From assembly GCF_001424265.1 (NCBI RefSeq), contig NZ_LMOV01000027.1:1-64000 (forward strand): DNA of 64,000 bases. Reading direction: 5' to 3'. A program made the position numbers and the translations under genes. This DNA is from Acidovorax sp. Leaf160. Lineage in GTDB: Bacteria; Pseudomonadota; Gammaproteobacteria; Burkholderiales; Burkholderiaceae_C. The notes beneath the pieces were generated by a model. That model searched no databases and was not told the DNA's origin. It worked only from the letters and a program-made list of their open reading frames with translations. Below are positions 8,268-16,511 of the stretch, in pieces (position 1 is the stretch's first letter; every line of letters starts with the position of its first letter).

Positions 8268-10004
8268 TCAGAAATGCATGCGGTCTTCGGCCAGGCGATA
8301 GAGGCGCCGCCAGAGGAAGTGGTTCAGCCCCATCACGAAGACCACCATGGCGCCGATGCCCAGCGCGATGCGCGGGAAGTCGCCGCTCGCGGTCATCTGC
8401 GCGATGTAGCTGCCCAGCCCCTGCGCCTGCAGCGTGGTGTCGCCCCAGGTCACGTATTCGGCCACGATGCTGGCGTTCCACGAGCCGCCGCTGGCGGTGA
8501 TGGCTCCGGTCACGAAGCTCGGGAACACGGCGGGCAGCAGGTAGCGCTTCCACTTGAGCCAGCCCGACAGGCCCAGGTTCTGCGCGGCCAGGCGCAGCTC
8601 GTTGGGAATGCTCGATGCGCCCGCGATCACGTTGAACAGGATGTACCACTGCGTGCCGAGGATCATGAGCGGCGACAGCCACACGTCGGGGTTGAGCTTC
8701 CAGTGCAGCACCAGCATCACCGCCACCGGAAAGAACAGGTTGGCCGGGAACGCAGCCAGGAACTGCGCCACCGCCTGCAGCCGGCCCGCCCAGCGCGGGT
8801 TCATGCCGATCCACACGCCGATCGGCACCCACACCAGGGCCGCCAGGGCAATCAGCACCAGCACGCGCACCAGCGTGTAGCCGCCCAGCATGAAGACATG
8901 CCCCACCTCGTGCCAGCCGACTTCGGTGTGGACGAACTGCACCAGCCGGGCGATGGCGAAGAGCACGCCGGCGGCCAGTACCGCGTCCCACACCCGCTCG
9001 GCGCGGGCCGACGGCGCCGCCGGACGGGCGCGGATCGAGGTGCCGTCGTGGCTGCGCCGGAACAGCGTCAGCGTGCGGCCCAGCTGCCGCTGGCACCAGC
9101 CCGCCAGGGTCTGCGTGGCGCGCGCGCGGCGCAGCCAGTCCAGCAGCCACGAACGGGGCGCCGCGTCGCCGCTGCCTTCCTCGAAGCGGAACTTGTCGGC
9201 CCAGGCAACCAGCGGGCGGAACAGGAACTGGTCGTAGAGCAGGATCGCCGCCAGCATGCAGCCGATGGCCCAGCCGATGGCGGGCAGGTCGCGCGCCTCG
9301 ATGGCCAGGGCGATGTACGAGCCCACGCCCGGCAGCTTGATGTCCTGGTGCGACACCGAGATGGCCTCGGACGCGACCACGAAGAACCAGCCGCCGGACA
9401 TGGACATCATCATGTTCCACAGCAGCCCTGGCATGGCGAAGGGCAGCTCCAGCCGCCAGAAGCGCTGCCAGCCCGAGAGCTGGAACACGCGCGCGGCCTC
9501 CTGCAGCTCCGCCGGCACGGTGCGCAGCGACTGGTACAGGCTGAATGCCATGTTCCAGGCCTGCGAGGTGAAGATGGCGAAGATGGCCGCGCATTCCACG
9601 CCCAGCAGGCTGCCCGGAAAGAGCGCGATGAAGCCCGTCACCGTGATCGACAGGAAGCCCAGGATGGGAATGGACTGCAGGATGTCCAGCAGCGGCACCA
9701 GCACCCGCTCGGCCAGCCGGTACTTGGCCGCCAGCACCGCGAACACGCAGGCGAAGACCAGCGAGGCGCCCAGCGCGATGAACATGCGCAGCGTGGTGCG
9801 CAGCAGGTAGTAGGGCAGCTGCCAGGGGTCGAGCGAGATGGGCAGCGCCTCGCCCAGGTGGAACGGCTGCGCCATCTGCGCGGCGCCGTAGGCCAGCAGC
9901 ACGATGGCGGCCAGCACCAGGGGCAGGAGCGCCCAGTCCCAGCGGTTGGGCGGCGCGTCCACGATCTGGCGGGGAAGGAATTCGCGGCGTTGGGGCGAGG
10001 TCAT
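8268..10004 (-). CDS. Fused two-domain ABC transporter permease
   Basis: 578 residues from the ATG at 10004. Two complete BPD-type permease halves are fused. The first has the EAA-like loop ELQEAARVFQLSGWQRFWRLELPFAMPG, and the second SIPNELRLAAQNLGLSGWLKWKRYLLPAVFP. About twelve membrane segments in total. A hydrophilic joint of some 80 residues separates the halves. This architecture with the extended ATPase downstream is a recurrent NitT/TauT-like pair of unknown substrate. With both permease halves in one chain the transporter needs only this protein and an ATPase dimer. No binding protein is encoded nearby, so either one is encoded elsewhere or none is used. Confidence 0.9.
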   Translation of the reverse strand: MTSPQRREFLPRQIVDAPPNRWDWALLPLVLAAIVLLAYGAAQMAQPFHLGEALPISLDPWQLPYYLLRTTLRMFIALGASLVFACVFAVLAAKYRLAERVLVPLLDILQSIPILGFLSITVTGFIALFPGSLLGVECAAIFAIFTSQAWNMAFSLYQSLRTVPAELQEAARVFQLSGWQRFWRLELPFAMPGLLWNMMMSMSGGWFFVVASEAISVSHQDIKLPGVGSYIALAIEARDLPAIGWAIGCMLAAILLYDQFLFRPLVAWADKFRFEEGSGDAAPRSWLLDWLRRARATQTLAGWCQRQLGRTLTLFRRSHDGTSIRARPAAPSARAERVWDAVLAAGVLFAIARLVQFVHTEVGWHEVGHVFMLGGYTLVRVLVLIALAALVWVPIGVWIGMNPRWAGRLQAVAQFLAAFPANLFFPVAVMLVLHWKLNPDVWLSPLMILGTQWYILFNVIAGASSIPNELRLAAQNLGLSGWLKWKRYLLPAVFPSFVTGAITASGGSWNASIVAEYVTWGDTTLQAQGLGSYIAQMTASGDFPRIALGIGAMVVFVMGLNHFLWRRLYRLAEDRMHF

Positions 10005-10083
10005 GGCAGGGCCGGCAGCAAAAGGCGGAACAAGGGTGGCCGCGCCGGGCGAAGGGCCGCGCGCCGCACACGGAGCCGGCCGA

Positions 10084-10093
10084 GGGTAAACCC
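10084..10093. promoter_or_regulatory. Palindrome GGGTAAACCC upstream of the fused-permease operon
   Basis: A palindromic decamer GGGT-AA-ACCC lies 80 bp upstream of the permease start. The same decamer occurs once more, at 46366-46375, in another divergent promoter region. Possibly part of a promoter or an operator; the function is a guess. Confidence 0.35.
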
Positions 10094-10198
10094 GTTCTTT
10101 GTCGATTGTGTGTAGGCCGCGCGCAGGGCGCGAGGGTGCTGCCCTGGTGCCCCTTGTGGCCGCTGGAGCAGGCGGGCGCCCTGCCCTGCCGCCTGGCC

Positions 10199-11506
10199 CT
10201 ATCGCCCGCCCTGCAGCCCGCCCGCCGGGGCGCCGCGCCCCGTCAGCTGCCGGGTGATGGCCGCCTGCAGCGGCGGCAGCCGGCGCGCGCCCTGCAGCAC
10301 CCATTGCCGCAGCAGGCGGGGCAGGGGCCGCGCGTCGGTATAGAGCCGCACGATGGCGTTGGTGCCCTGGTAGATCGGCAGGGCGTGGCGGTGGTGGGCA
10401 CGGGCGTAGCCGGCCAGCACCGAGGCGGCGCCGATGTCCTGGCCCCGCGCCCTGGCGGCGGCGAGCACCCCGGTCAGCGTCTCGACCCCCGCCAGGCCCA
10501 GGTTGTAGCCGTGCGCCGTCACCGGGTGCATGCCGACGGCGGCATCGCCCAGCAGCGCGCAGCGCGGCCCCGCGAACCGGTGCGCGTAGACGGCCACCAG
10601 CGGATAGGCATGGCGTTCACCCAGCAGTTGCATGTCGCCCAGGCGGTGCCGGAACTGCGCCTGCACCTCGGCGGCGAACGCGGCGGCGCCCTGCGCCATC
10701 AGCGCCGCTGCATCCGCCGTGCCGGTGGTGACGACCACCGAACACTGGTGCGCGCGGCTGAGCGGGTCGTCCGGCAGCGGCAGCACGGCCAGCGTGCGGG
10801 TGTAGCCGAAGCACTCATGCGCCACGCCGCCATGGGCCTGCGCGTGCCGCATACGGCAGACGATGACGCTGCGGCCGAAGTCGGTCATCTGCGCGCCGAT
10901 GCCCAGTTGCCGCCGCGTGGCCGACAAGCGACTGTCCGCGGCGACCACCAGCGGTGCCCGCAGGCGCGTGCCCTGCCCGCCGTCGCCGGGCAGGCGCCAG
11001 TCCACCTCGGCATGGGTGGCGAGCGTGGCCACGCGGCCGACCTGCGCGCCGCAGACGATGCGCACCCCCGGCGTGGCCCGGGCCGCCTGCCAGGCCGTGC
11101 GGCGCAGCGCGTGGTTGGGGACGATCCAGCCCAGATGCCCGGCGCCGCTGCCGTGCGCCGCCAATTCCAGGGCCGGCCGCTGGCCCACCGGGCCGTCGTG
11201 CACCTGTGCTGCGCCGATGCGGCCGATTTCATGACGGGCCAGGCGTTGCCAGCTGCCCAGCCGCCGCAGCAGGTCGGCGCTGGGGTGGGTGAGGGCGATC
11301 TCGCGGCCGTCGGGCGCGGGGTCGGCGAGCGCTGCCTCGTCCTGCCGGTCGAGCACCGTGGCCTGGAAACCCGCCCGGCCCAGCGCGGTCGCCAGCGACA
11401 GGCCGGCCGGGCCGGCGCCTACGATCAGCACGTCGCAGGCGGGGGTGCCGTCGGTGCTGTCGGTATCGGGCCGGTGGCTGCGGGGTGTTGGTGGATCGGA
11501 GGGCAT
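10199..11506 (-). CDS. UbiH/UbiF-family FAD-dependent hydroxylase (possibly UbiM-like)
   Basis: 435 residues from the ATG at 11506. The N-terminus has the FAD-binding GxGxxG motif (VLIVGAGPAGLSLATALGRAG). The second FAD motif is LLGDAAVGMHPVTAHGYNLGL, followed by a short C-terminal helix region. The family hydroxylates the ubiquinone ring or related aromatic rings. The HPVTAHG form, instead of the HPxAGQG of UbiH/UbiF, suggests the UbiM branch, but this is from memory. It is not beside other ubi genes. Upstream lies a 690-bp gene-free repeat region, so its promoter should be just above 11506. Confidence 0.85.
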   Translation of the reverse strand: MPSDPPTPRSHRPDTDSTDGTPACDVLIVGAGPAGLSLATALGRAGFQATVLDRQDEAALADPAPDGREIALTHPSADLLRRLGSWQRLARHEIGRIGAAQVHDGPVGQRPALELAAHGSGAGHLGWIVPNHALRRTAWQAARATPGVRIVCGAQVGRVATLATHAEVDWRLPGDGGQGTRLRAPLVVAADSRLSATRRQLGIGAQMTDFGRSVIVCRMRHAQAHGGVAHECFGYTRTLAVLPLPDDPLSRAHQCSVVVTTGTADAAALMAQGAAAFAAEVQAQFRHRLGDMQLLGERHAYPLVAVYAHRFAGPRCALLGDAAVGMHPVTAHGYNLGLAGVETLTGVLAAARARGQDIGAASVLAGYARAHHRHALPIYQGTNAIVRLYTDARPLPRLLRQWVLQGARRLPPLQAAITRQLTGRGAPAGGLQGGR

Positions 11507-11620
11507 GGCGGGTTCCGGGTCGGGGGGGCTGCGCGGGGCGGGCGGGCGGCCATTGTGGAGTGGCTCTGGGGGCAGGTCTTGATGTGCCGCAAGGGGTGGT
11601 CGGGCACGGTCAGGCGCGCT

Positions 11621-11736
11621 GCGGGGGCGGTGCTGGCGGGGGCTGGGCCTTTGCTTCCCGGGGCCGGGATTTCGCCCCGGCGGGCGAGTAGCTTTCTTTC
11701 GTCTCGCCGAAAGAAAGTCACCAAAGAAAGGGCGGC
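11621..11736 (-). repeat. Long dispersed repeat, copy B
   Basis: Reverse-complement partner of 1-120. The hairpin is retained with one changed base in the outermost stem pair (stem at 11691-11700 with 11707-11716). Beyond the copy, towards 12085, the sequence stays gene-free and structured. Confidence 0.8.
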
Positions 11737-12085
11737 CCTGCTGTGCGTGTCCCTTCGCTGCGCTACGGGCAACCTGCGATGCTCGCGCGTGAAGGGCTGC
11801 CGCAGAACTCACTGCGCGCTTTCAGCGCTCCGTTCAGACAACTGCGGCAAGTCAGAGCTTGAAGCATGCGTGTCCTGCGGCACGCATGCGCCCTTCACGC
11901 GCTGCGCTTCTCGGCACGCACAGAAGGGAACCCGAAGGCCCGATCCGGGCCGTCGCTGCGTTCGGCCTGGCGGGCGCGGCGCGTAGCGCCTGCGCGGGAG
12001 CGAGGGTCGGGATAGCGGAGTGGGGGGCCCCATGTCCTGGCGAGCGAGGCCTCGCCGCGCTGGTCCGATATGCCCGGCGGGATTT
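11737..12085. other. Gene-free structured region next to the long repeat
   Basis: About 350 bp with no credible gene but several inverted repeats: a 13-bp pair GCGCGTGAAGGGC (11785-11797) with its complement at 11890-11902, a 9-bp hairpin GCATGCGTG/CACGCATGC (11864-11872 with 11881-11889, loop 8 nt) nested just inside the right arm, and GCGCTTTCAGCGC near 11816. Dense nested pairing in an intergenic gap suggests a non-autonomous mobile element remnant or a structured RNA. No transposase is seen. Confidence 0.5.
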
Positions 12086-12132
12086 GCTATGAATTAGATA
12101 GCTGGATGCGTTGATGCATCCAGCGCTGGAGG
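12086..12132 (+). repeat. Short dispersed hairpin element, copy 2
   Basis: GCTAT (12086-12090), 7 nt, ATAGC (12098-12102), 20 nt, GCGC at 12123. A second perfect 8-bp hairpin, CTGGATGC/GCATCCAG with a 6-nt loop (12102-12123), follows the first. It sits 63 bp downstream of the aldehyde dehydrogenase stop codon, read against that gene. Confidence 0.8.
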
Positions 12133-12194
12133 TCGGAATGGCCTCAAAAACGCCCGCGCCGGCCACCGGCGTGCCGGTGGCCGGTCGGGTGCCA

Positions 12195-13679
12195 TCACAC
12201 CGGCACGCCTTGCCGCGCCGCCAGCCAGCCTGGCGCGTCCTGCAGCACCACCGGGCGCAGGAAGCGGTCCAGTGCCGCGTAGCCGACCGAGGTGGTGAAG
12301 GGGGCTGTGGATGCCGGGAAGGGGCCGCCGTGGTGCTGGGCGGCGGTGACGGCCACGCCGGTGGGCACGCCGGTGAAGAGCACGCGGCCGGCCACCTGGG
12401 TGGCGGCGCGCACCAGGTCGCGGTGCTCGGCCGTGTCTTCGTCGGCGCCCCAGACCGTCACGGTGAGCGAGCCGCCCACGGCCTTCAGCACGGCGATGGT
12501 CTCGGCGACCGAGGCCACGCGCACCACCAGGGCGGCGGAGCCGAAGACTTCTTCGTGCAGGTGGTGGTCGGCGATGAAGTCGGCTGCCTGCACTTCGGCC
12601 AGGAAGGGGCGGGGCGTGGCGCCGGCCTCGGCCACGTCGCTGACCAGGGGCTTGAGGCGGGCGTGGCCCTTCCAGGTGGCCACGCCCTTGTCGAAGGCGC
12701 CGCGGATGCCGGGCGTGAGCATGGCGTGCGGGGCCAGCGCGGCCAGCTTCTCGGCCAGCGTGGCGACGAAGGCGTCGCCGGAGGCGTCCTGGCGCACGAC
12801 GATCACGCCGGGGCTGGTGCAGAACTGGCCCGCGCCCAGGCAGATGGAGCCGGCCAGCGTCTCGGCCAGCGCGGCGCCGTGGGCCTGCAGTGCGGCGGGC
12901 AGGGCGACCAGCGGGTTGACGGAGCCCAGTTCACCGTAGAAAGGGATGGGCGTGGGGCGTTCGGCCACCACCTTGGCCAGGGCCGTGCCGCCCTTGAACG
13001 AGCCCGTGAAGGCCACCGCCGCGATGGCGGGCGCCTGCACCAGCGCCACCCCGGCATCGATGGAGCCGCCTTCGACCAGTTGGAACACACCGGCCGGCAG
13101 GCCGCGCGCGGCCACCACCTGCTGTGCCAGGGCCACGGTGCGGCGGGTCAGTTCGGGGTGGGCCGGGTGGCCCTTGACGACCACCGGGCAGCCGGCGGCC
13201 AGCGCCGAGGCGGTGTCGCCGCCCAGCACCGAGAAGGCGAAGGGAAAGTTGCTGGCCGAGAACATGGCGACCGGGCCCACGGGCACGCGCACCCGCAGCA
13301 TGCGGGGGCGGCCTGCGGGGGGCGCACCCGCCACCGCCGGGTCGTCGATGGTGGCGTGGGCATCGCCGCGCTCGATCACGTCGGCGAAGCCGCGCAGCTG
13401 GAAGGCGGTGCGGTCCAGCTCGCCGTTCAGGCGCACGGGTCCCAAGCCGCTTTCGCGGTCCGCCACCGGCACCAGGGTCTCGCGCTGCGCTTCCAGCGCA
13501 CTGGCCAGGTCGCGCAGCAGGGCGGCGCGGTCGGCGGCCGAGGTGGCGGCGAAAGCGTCGGCAGCCTGCGCGGCGGCGGTGACGGCGGCCTCGATCTGGG
13601 CGGGGGTGGATTCGGGCCAGGCTTCGCCATGGGGCTGGCCGGTACGGGCGTCGATGGACTGGAGGGTATGTGGGCTCAT
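12195..13679 (-). CDS. NADP-type aldehyde dehydrogenase, 2,5-dioxovalerate (alpha-ketoglutaric semialdehyde) dehydrogenase family
   Basis: 494 residues from the ATG at 13679 (an upstream start would add 32 non-conserved residues). Catalytic Cys287 is in GAGQFCTSPG, and the general-base Glu in FYGELGSVNP. The cofactor region SASNFPFAFSVLGGDTASALAAGCPVV is the pattern of the KGSADH branch. That branch oxidises 2,5-dioxopentanoate to 2-oxoglutarate at the end of pentose, glucarate or hydroxyproline breakdown. No sugar-acid dehydratase or dioxopentanoate-forming gene is adjacent, so the pathway here cannot be fixed. It is transcribed alone. Confidence 0.85.
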   Translation of the reverse strand: MSPHTLQSIDARTGQPHGEAWPESTPAQIEAAVTAAAQAADAFAATSAADRAALLRDLASALEAQRETLVPVADRESGLGPVRLNGELDRTAFQLRGFADVIERGDAHATIDDPAVAGAPPAGRPRMLRVRVPVGPVAMFSASNFPFAFSVLGGDTASALAAGCPVVVKGHPAHPELTRRTVALAQQVVAARGLPAGVFQLVEGGSIDAGVALVQAPAIAAVAFTGSFKGGTALAKVVAERPTPIPFYGELGSVNPLVALPAALQAHGAALAETLAGSICLGAGQFCTSPGVIVVRQDASGDAFVATLAEKLAALAPHAMLTPGIRGAFDKGVATWKGHARLKPLVSDVAEAGATPRPFLAEVQAADFIADHHLHEEVFGSAALVVRVASVAETIAVLKAVGGSLTVTVWGADEDTAEHRDLVRAATQVAGRVLFTGVPTGVAVTAAQHHGGPFPASTAPFTTSVGYAALDRFLRPVVLQDAPGWLAARQGVPV

Positions 13680-13877
13680 GGCGTTGTCTGATGTCTGATG
13701 AGTGGCGGTGCGGGCGGAGCATAGCCTGTCCGCGCCGGGCAGCGCAAGTTGCACGCCGGCCGGCGTTCCAGACACCGGGCCGCTTCTGCCGACGCCGGCT
13801 GGGGTGCGAATTCCTACGTGGCGCGGCCAGCGCCGTCGCTAGAGTGAACGTTTCTTTAACCGACCCAGGAGTGACCC

Positions 13878-14114
13878 ATGCGCGTGGACATCTATCGCCG
13901 AACCGAAGCCGAAGGCAAGTTCTCTCATCTGGTGGTGCCCGAGGGCCGCCCCATTCCGCAGGAGGCGATCAACACCGACTGGGAGAGCGAGATGTCCGGC
14001 CAGGAACTGGACGAGTCCGCCGCGCACTGGGACGATTTCGGCATCGCCGAACCCGGCCGCCAGATCAGCGAGAAGGGCTATGCCATCACCAGCGTGAAGG
14101 AACAGACGGACTGA
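13878..14114 (+). CDS. Small conserved protein, DUF6139-like
   Basis: 78 residues, acidic, no membrane segment or signal peptide. It begins MRVDIYRRTEAEGKFSHLVVPEG and looks like the small Burkholderiales family I remember as DUF6139; I cannot confirm this here. An AGGAGTG ribosome-binding site lies 8 nt upstream of the ATG. Function unknown. It is monocistronic and divergent from the aldehyde dehydrogenase. Confidence 0.75.
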   Translation: MRVDIYRRTEAEGKFSHLVVPEGRPIPQEAINTDWESEMSGQELDESAAHWDDFGIAEPGRQISEKGYAITSVKEQTD

Positions 14115-14207
14115 CATGCGGTTTCCGGGCGGGCGCGGCTGCATGACGAGCCCGGTCGCCCGCTGCAGGACGATCCGTTGCGTGCCCGCCCGCTCCAACC
14201 CCCGCCG

Positions 14208-14255
14208 TTCCGCACCTCACACGTTCCGCACCTCACACGTTCCGCACCTCACACG
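14208..14255. repeat. Three perfect 16-bp tandem repeats
   Basis: TTCCGCACCTCACACG is repeated three times head to tail in the gap before aacS, with a partial fourth TTC. A 16-bp unit is too short for most regulatory arrays. It may be a replication-slippage product or a set of binding sites. Confidence 0.9.
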
Positions 14256-14401
14256 TTCGGGCTGGGCCTGTCCAAGCCCGGCCATGTTTCCCAATGCCCG
14301 GATGACTTCCCGGCCTCGCGCGCACCGCCTGTCCGGTGCGTGACGCCCCGCCGACCCGCCCCGTTGTCTGCCGCGCCGCCGCGCTGCTACGCTGCGTCGC
14401 C

Positions 14402-16495
14402 ATGGAGACAAAAAACCCTTCCCCCTCGCACGCCGGTGCCCAGCCGGTCGCCGCCCCACCGCCCTACGTCCCGCAGATCCGCCTGTACCAGGAGTGGCTG
14501 CAGCGCGAGCGCGGGCTCTCCTTCGACGACTACGACGCTCTCTGGCGCTGGTCCACCACCGACCTGGACGCCTTCTGGCAGAGCATGTGGGACTACTTCG
14601 ACGTGCAGTCGCCCACGCCGCACACCGCCGTGCTGGCGCGCAATGCCATGCCGGGCGCGCAGTGGTTCCCCGGCGCGCAGGTCAACTACGCGCGGCAGGC
14701 GCTGCGGCATGTGGACGCGGCCCATGCCGCCGGACAGCCCGCCGTCATCAGCCGCAACGAAACGGGCCGGCACCGCGAGCTGAGCTGGCCCGAGCTGCGC
14801 CGCCAGGTGGCGGCGCTTGCGCTGCACCTGCGCCGGCAGGGCGTGGGCCCGGGCGACCGGGTGGCGGCCTACCTGCCGAACATTCCCGAGACCCTGGTCG
14901 CCCTGCTGGCCACCGTCAGCCTGGGCGCGGTCTGGAGCGTGTGCGCGCCCGACATGGGCACGTCCGCCGTGCTGGACCGCTTCCGCCAGATCGAGCCCAA
15001 GGCGCTGATCGCCGTGGACGGCGTGACCTACGGCGGGCGCGCGCTGGACCGCACCGGCGTGCTGGCCGAGTTGCGCGCGGGCCTGCCCACGCTGCAGCAC
15101 GTGGTGGTGGTGCGCCAGTTCGATGCTACTGAAAATATAGCTGACTGCGTAGACTACACCAGCGCTACAGCACAAAACGATGCAGAAGTGGCGGCCTTCG
15201 AGCCGCTCTGGGTGGCGTTCGACCACCCGCTCTGGATCGTCTATTCCAGCGGCACCACCGGCCTGCCCAAGCCCATCGTGCACGGCCATGGCGGCATGGT
15301 GCTGGTGGCGTTGCAGCTCAAGTGCCTGCACAACGACATCGGCTGCAGCTACGAGCCCAATTCCTGGGGCGAGCGCTACCACTGGTACAGCTCCACCGGC
15401 TGGGTGATGTGGAACGCGCAGGCCAGCGGGCTGCTGTCGGGCACCACCTGCGTGATCTACGACGGCAACCCCGGCGGCAGCAAGGAGCGGCCCGACTGGG
15501 GCGTGCTGTGGCGCTTCGCCGCCGATACCGGCGTGACCTTCTTCGGCGCCGGCGCCGCCTTCTACGCCAACTGCATGAAGGCCGGGCTGGAGCTGGCGGA
15601 CTGCGGCGACCTGCGCCGCGTGCGCGCCCTGGGCACCACCGGCTCGCCGCTGTCGGCGGAGGTGCAGGAATGGGGCAGCCGGCAGTTCGCTGGCATGGGC
15701 ACGCCCGACATCTGGTGGAACAACATCTCGGGCGGGACGGACTTCTGCGGCGCCTTCATCGGCGGCCACCGTGAAATGCCCCAGGTACCCGGCGAAATGC
15801 AGTGCCGCATGCTCGGCGCCGCCGTCGAGGCCTGGGACGCCGAGGGCCACCCGGTGGTGGACGCCGTGGGCGAGCTGGTCTGCACCCAGCCAATCCCCTC
15901 CATGCCGCTCTACCTCTGGGGCGACACGGACGGCAAGCGTTATCTGGCCAGCTACTTCGACATGTACCCGCCGGGCCACGGCCGCCGGCCCGGCGGCGGC
16001 GACGGCCCGGCCGAGATGGGCGCCGTCTGGCGGCATGGCGACTGGCTGAAGGTCACCTCCCGGGGCAGCTGCATCATCTACGGCCGCAGCGACGCCACCA
16101 TCAACCGCCACGGCCTGCGCATGGGCACCAGCGAGCTGTACAGCGCCGTGGAGGCGCTGCCCGAAGTGCTCGACAGCCTGGTGGTCGACCTGGAATACCT
16201 GGGGCGCGAGAGCTTCATGCCGCTCTTCGTGGTGCTGCGCGACGGCGCGGTGCTGGACGACGCGCTGCGCCAGCGCATCGCCGGCGCCATCCGCACGGCG
16301 CTGTCGCCGCGCTTCGTGCCCGACGACATCGTGGCCGTGGCCGAGGTGCCGCGCACGCTGACGGGCAAGAAGCAGGAGCTGCCGGTGAAGAAACTGCTGC
16401 TGGGCCAGCCGCTGGAGAAAGTGGTCAACAAGGACGCCATGGCCAACCCGGGCAGCCTGGACTGGTACGTGGGCTACGCGGCGGCGCGGGGCTAG
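14402..16495 (+). CDS. aacS: Acetoacetyl-CoA synthetase
   Basis: 697 residues; typical members have about 650. It activates acetoacetate to acetoacetyl-CoA with ATP, in the cytosol. ANL-superfamily motifs: P-loop-like YSSGTTGLPKP near residue 283, ERYHWYSSTGWVMWN, GRSDATINRHGLRMGT hinge and catalytic Lys in LTGKKQELPVKKLL. The N-terminal LYQEWLQRERGLSFDDYDALWRWS region is typical of AacS. The ATG at 14402 is used; codons upstream are not conserved-looking. Residues about 242-257 are encoded by a copy of the short hairpin element, a less G+C-rich patch in an otherwise uniform gene. No 3-hydroxybutyrate dehydrogenase gene is adjacent. Confidence 0.92.
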   Translation: METKNPSPSHAGAQPVAAPPPYVPQIRLYQEWLQRERGLSFDDYDALWRWSTTDLDAFWQSMWDYFDVQSPTPHTAVLARNAMPGAQWFPGAQVNYARQALRHVDAAHAAGQPAVISRNETGRHRELSWPELRRQVAALALHLRRQGVGPGDRVAAYLPNIPETLVALLATVSLGAVWSVCAPDMGTSAVLDRFRQIEPKALIAVDGVTYGGRALDRTGVLAELRAGLPTLQHVVVVRQFDATENIADCVDYTSATAQNDAEVAAFEPLWVAFDHPLWIVYSSGTTGLPKPIVHGHGGMVLVALQLKCLHNDIGCSYEPNSWGERYHWYSSTGWVMWNAQASGLLSGTTCVIYDGNPGGSKERPDWGVLWRFAADTGVTFFGAGAAFYANCMKAGLELADCGDLRRVRALGTTGSPLSAEVQEWGSRQFAGMGTPDIWWNNISGGTDFCGAFIGGHREMPQVPGEMQCRMLGAAVEAWDAEGHPVVDAVGELVCTQPIPSMPLYLWGDTDGKRYLASYFDMYPPGHGRRPGGGDGPAEMGAVWRHGDWLKVTSRGSCIIYGRSDATINRHGLRMGTSELYSAVEALPEVLDSLVVDLEYLGRESFMPLFVVLRDGAVLDDALRQRIAGAIRTALSPRFVPDDIVAVAEVPRTLTGKKQELPVKKLLLGQPLEKVVNKDAMANPGSLDWYVGYAAARG
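15125..15171 (+). repeat. Short dispersed hairpin element, copy 3, in frame inside aacS
   Basis: GCTAC (15125-15129), 7 nt, ATAGC (15137-15141), 20 nt, GCGCTACAG at 15162. It is read through as part of aacS without a stop or frameshift. The patch is visibly richer in A+T than its flanks. It lies in the linker ahead of the nucleotide-binding motif, where insertions would be tolerated. Confidence 0.75.
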
Positions 16496-16511
16496 CCGCA
16501 GGCCGCCCGGC

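Noticed and set aside
8268-10071. A single 1055-residue fusion of permease and ATPase
   Set aside because: The open frame upstream of the ATPase start runs through the permease gene in another frame; the true ATG at 8226 and permease stop at 8268 are separate.
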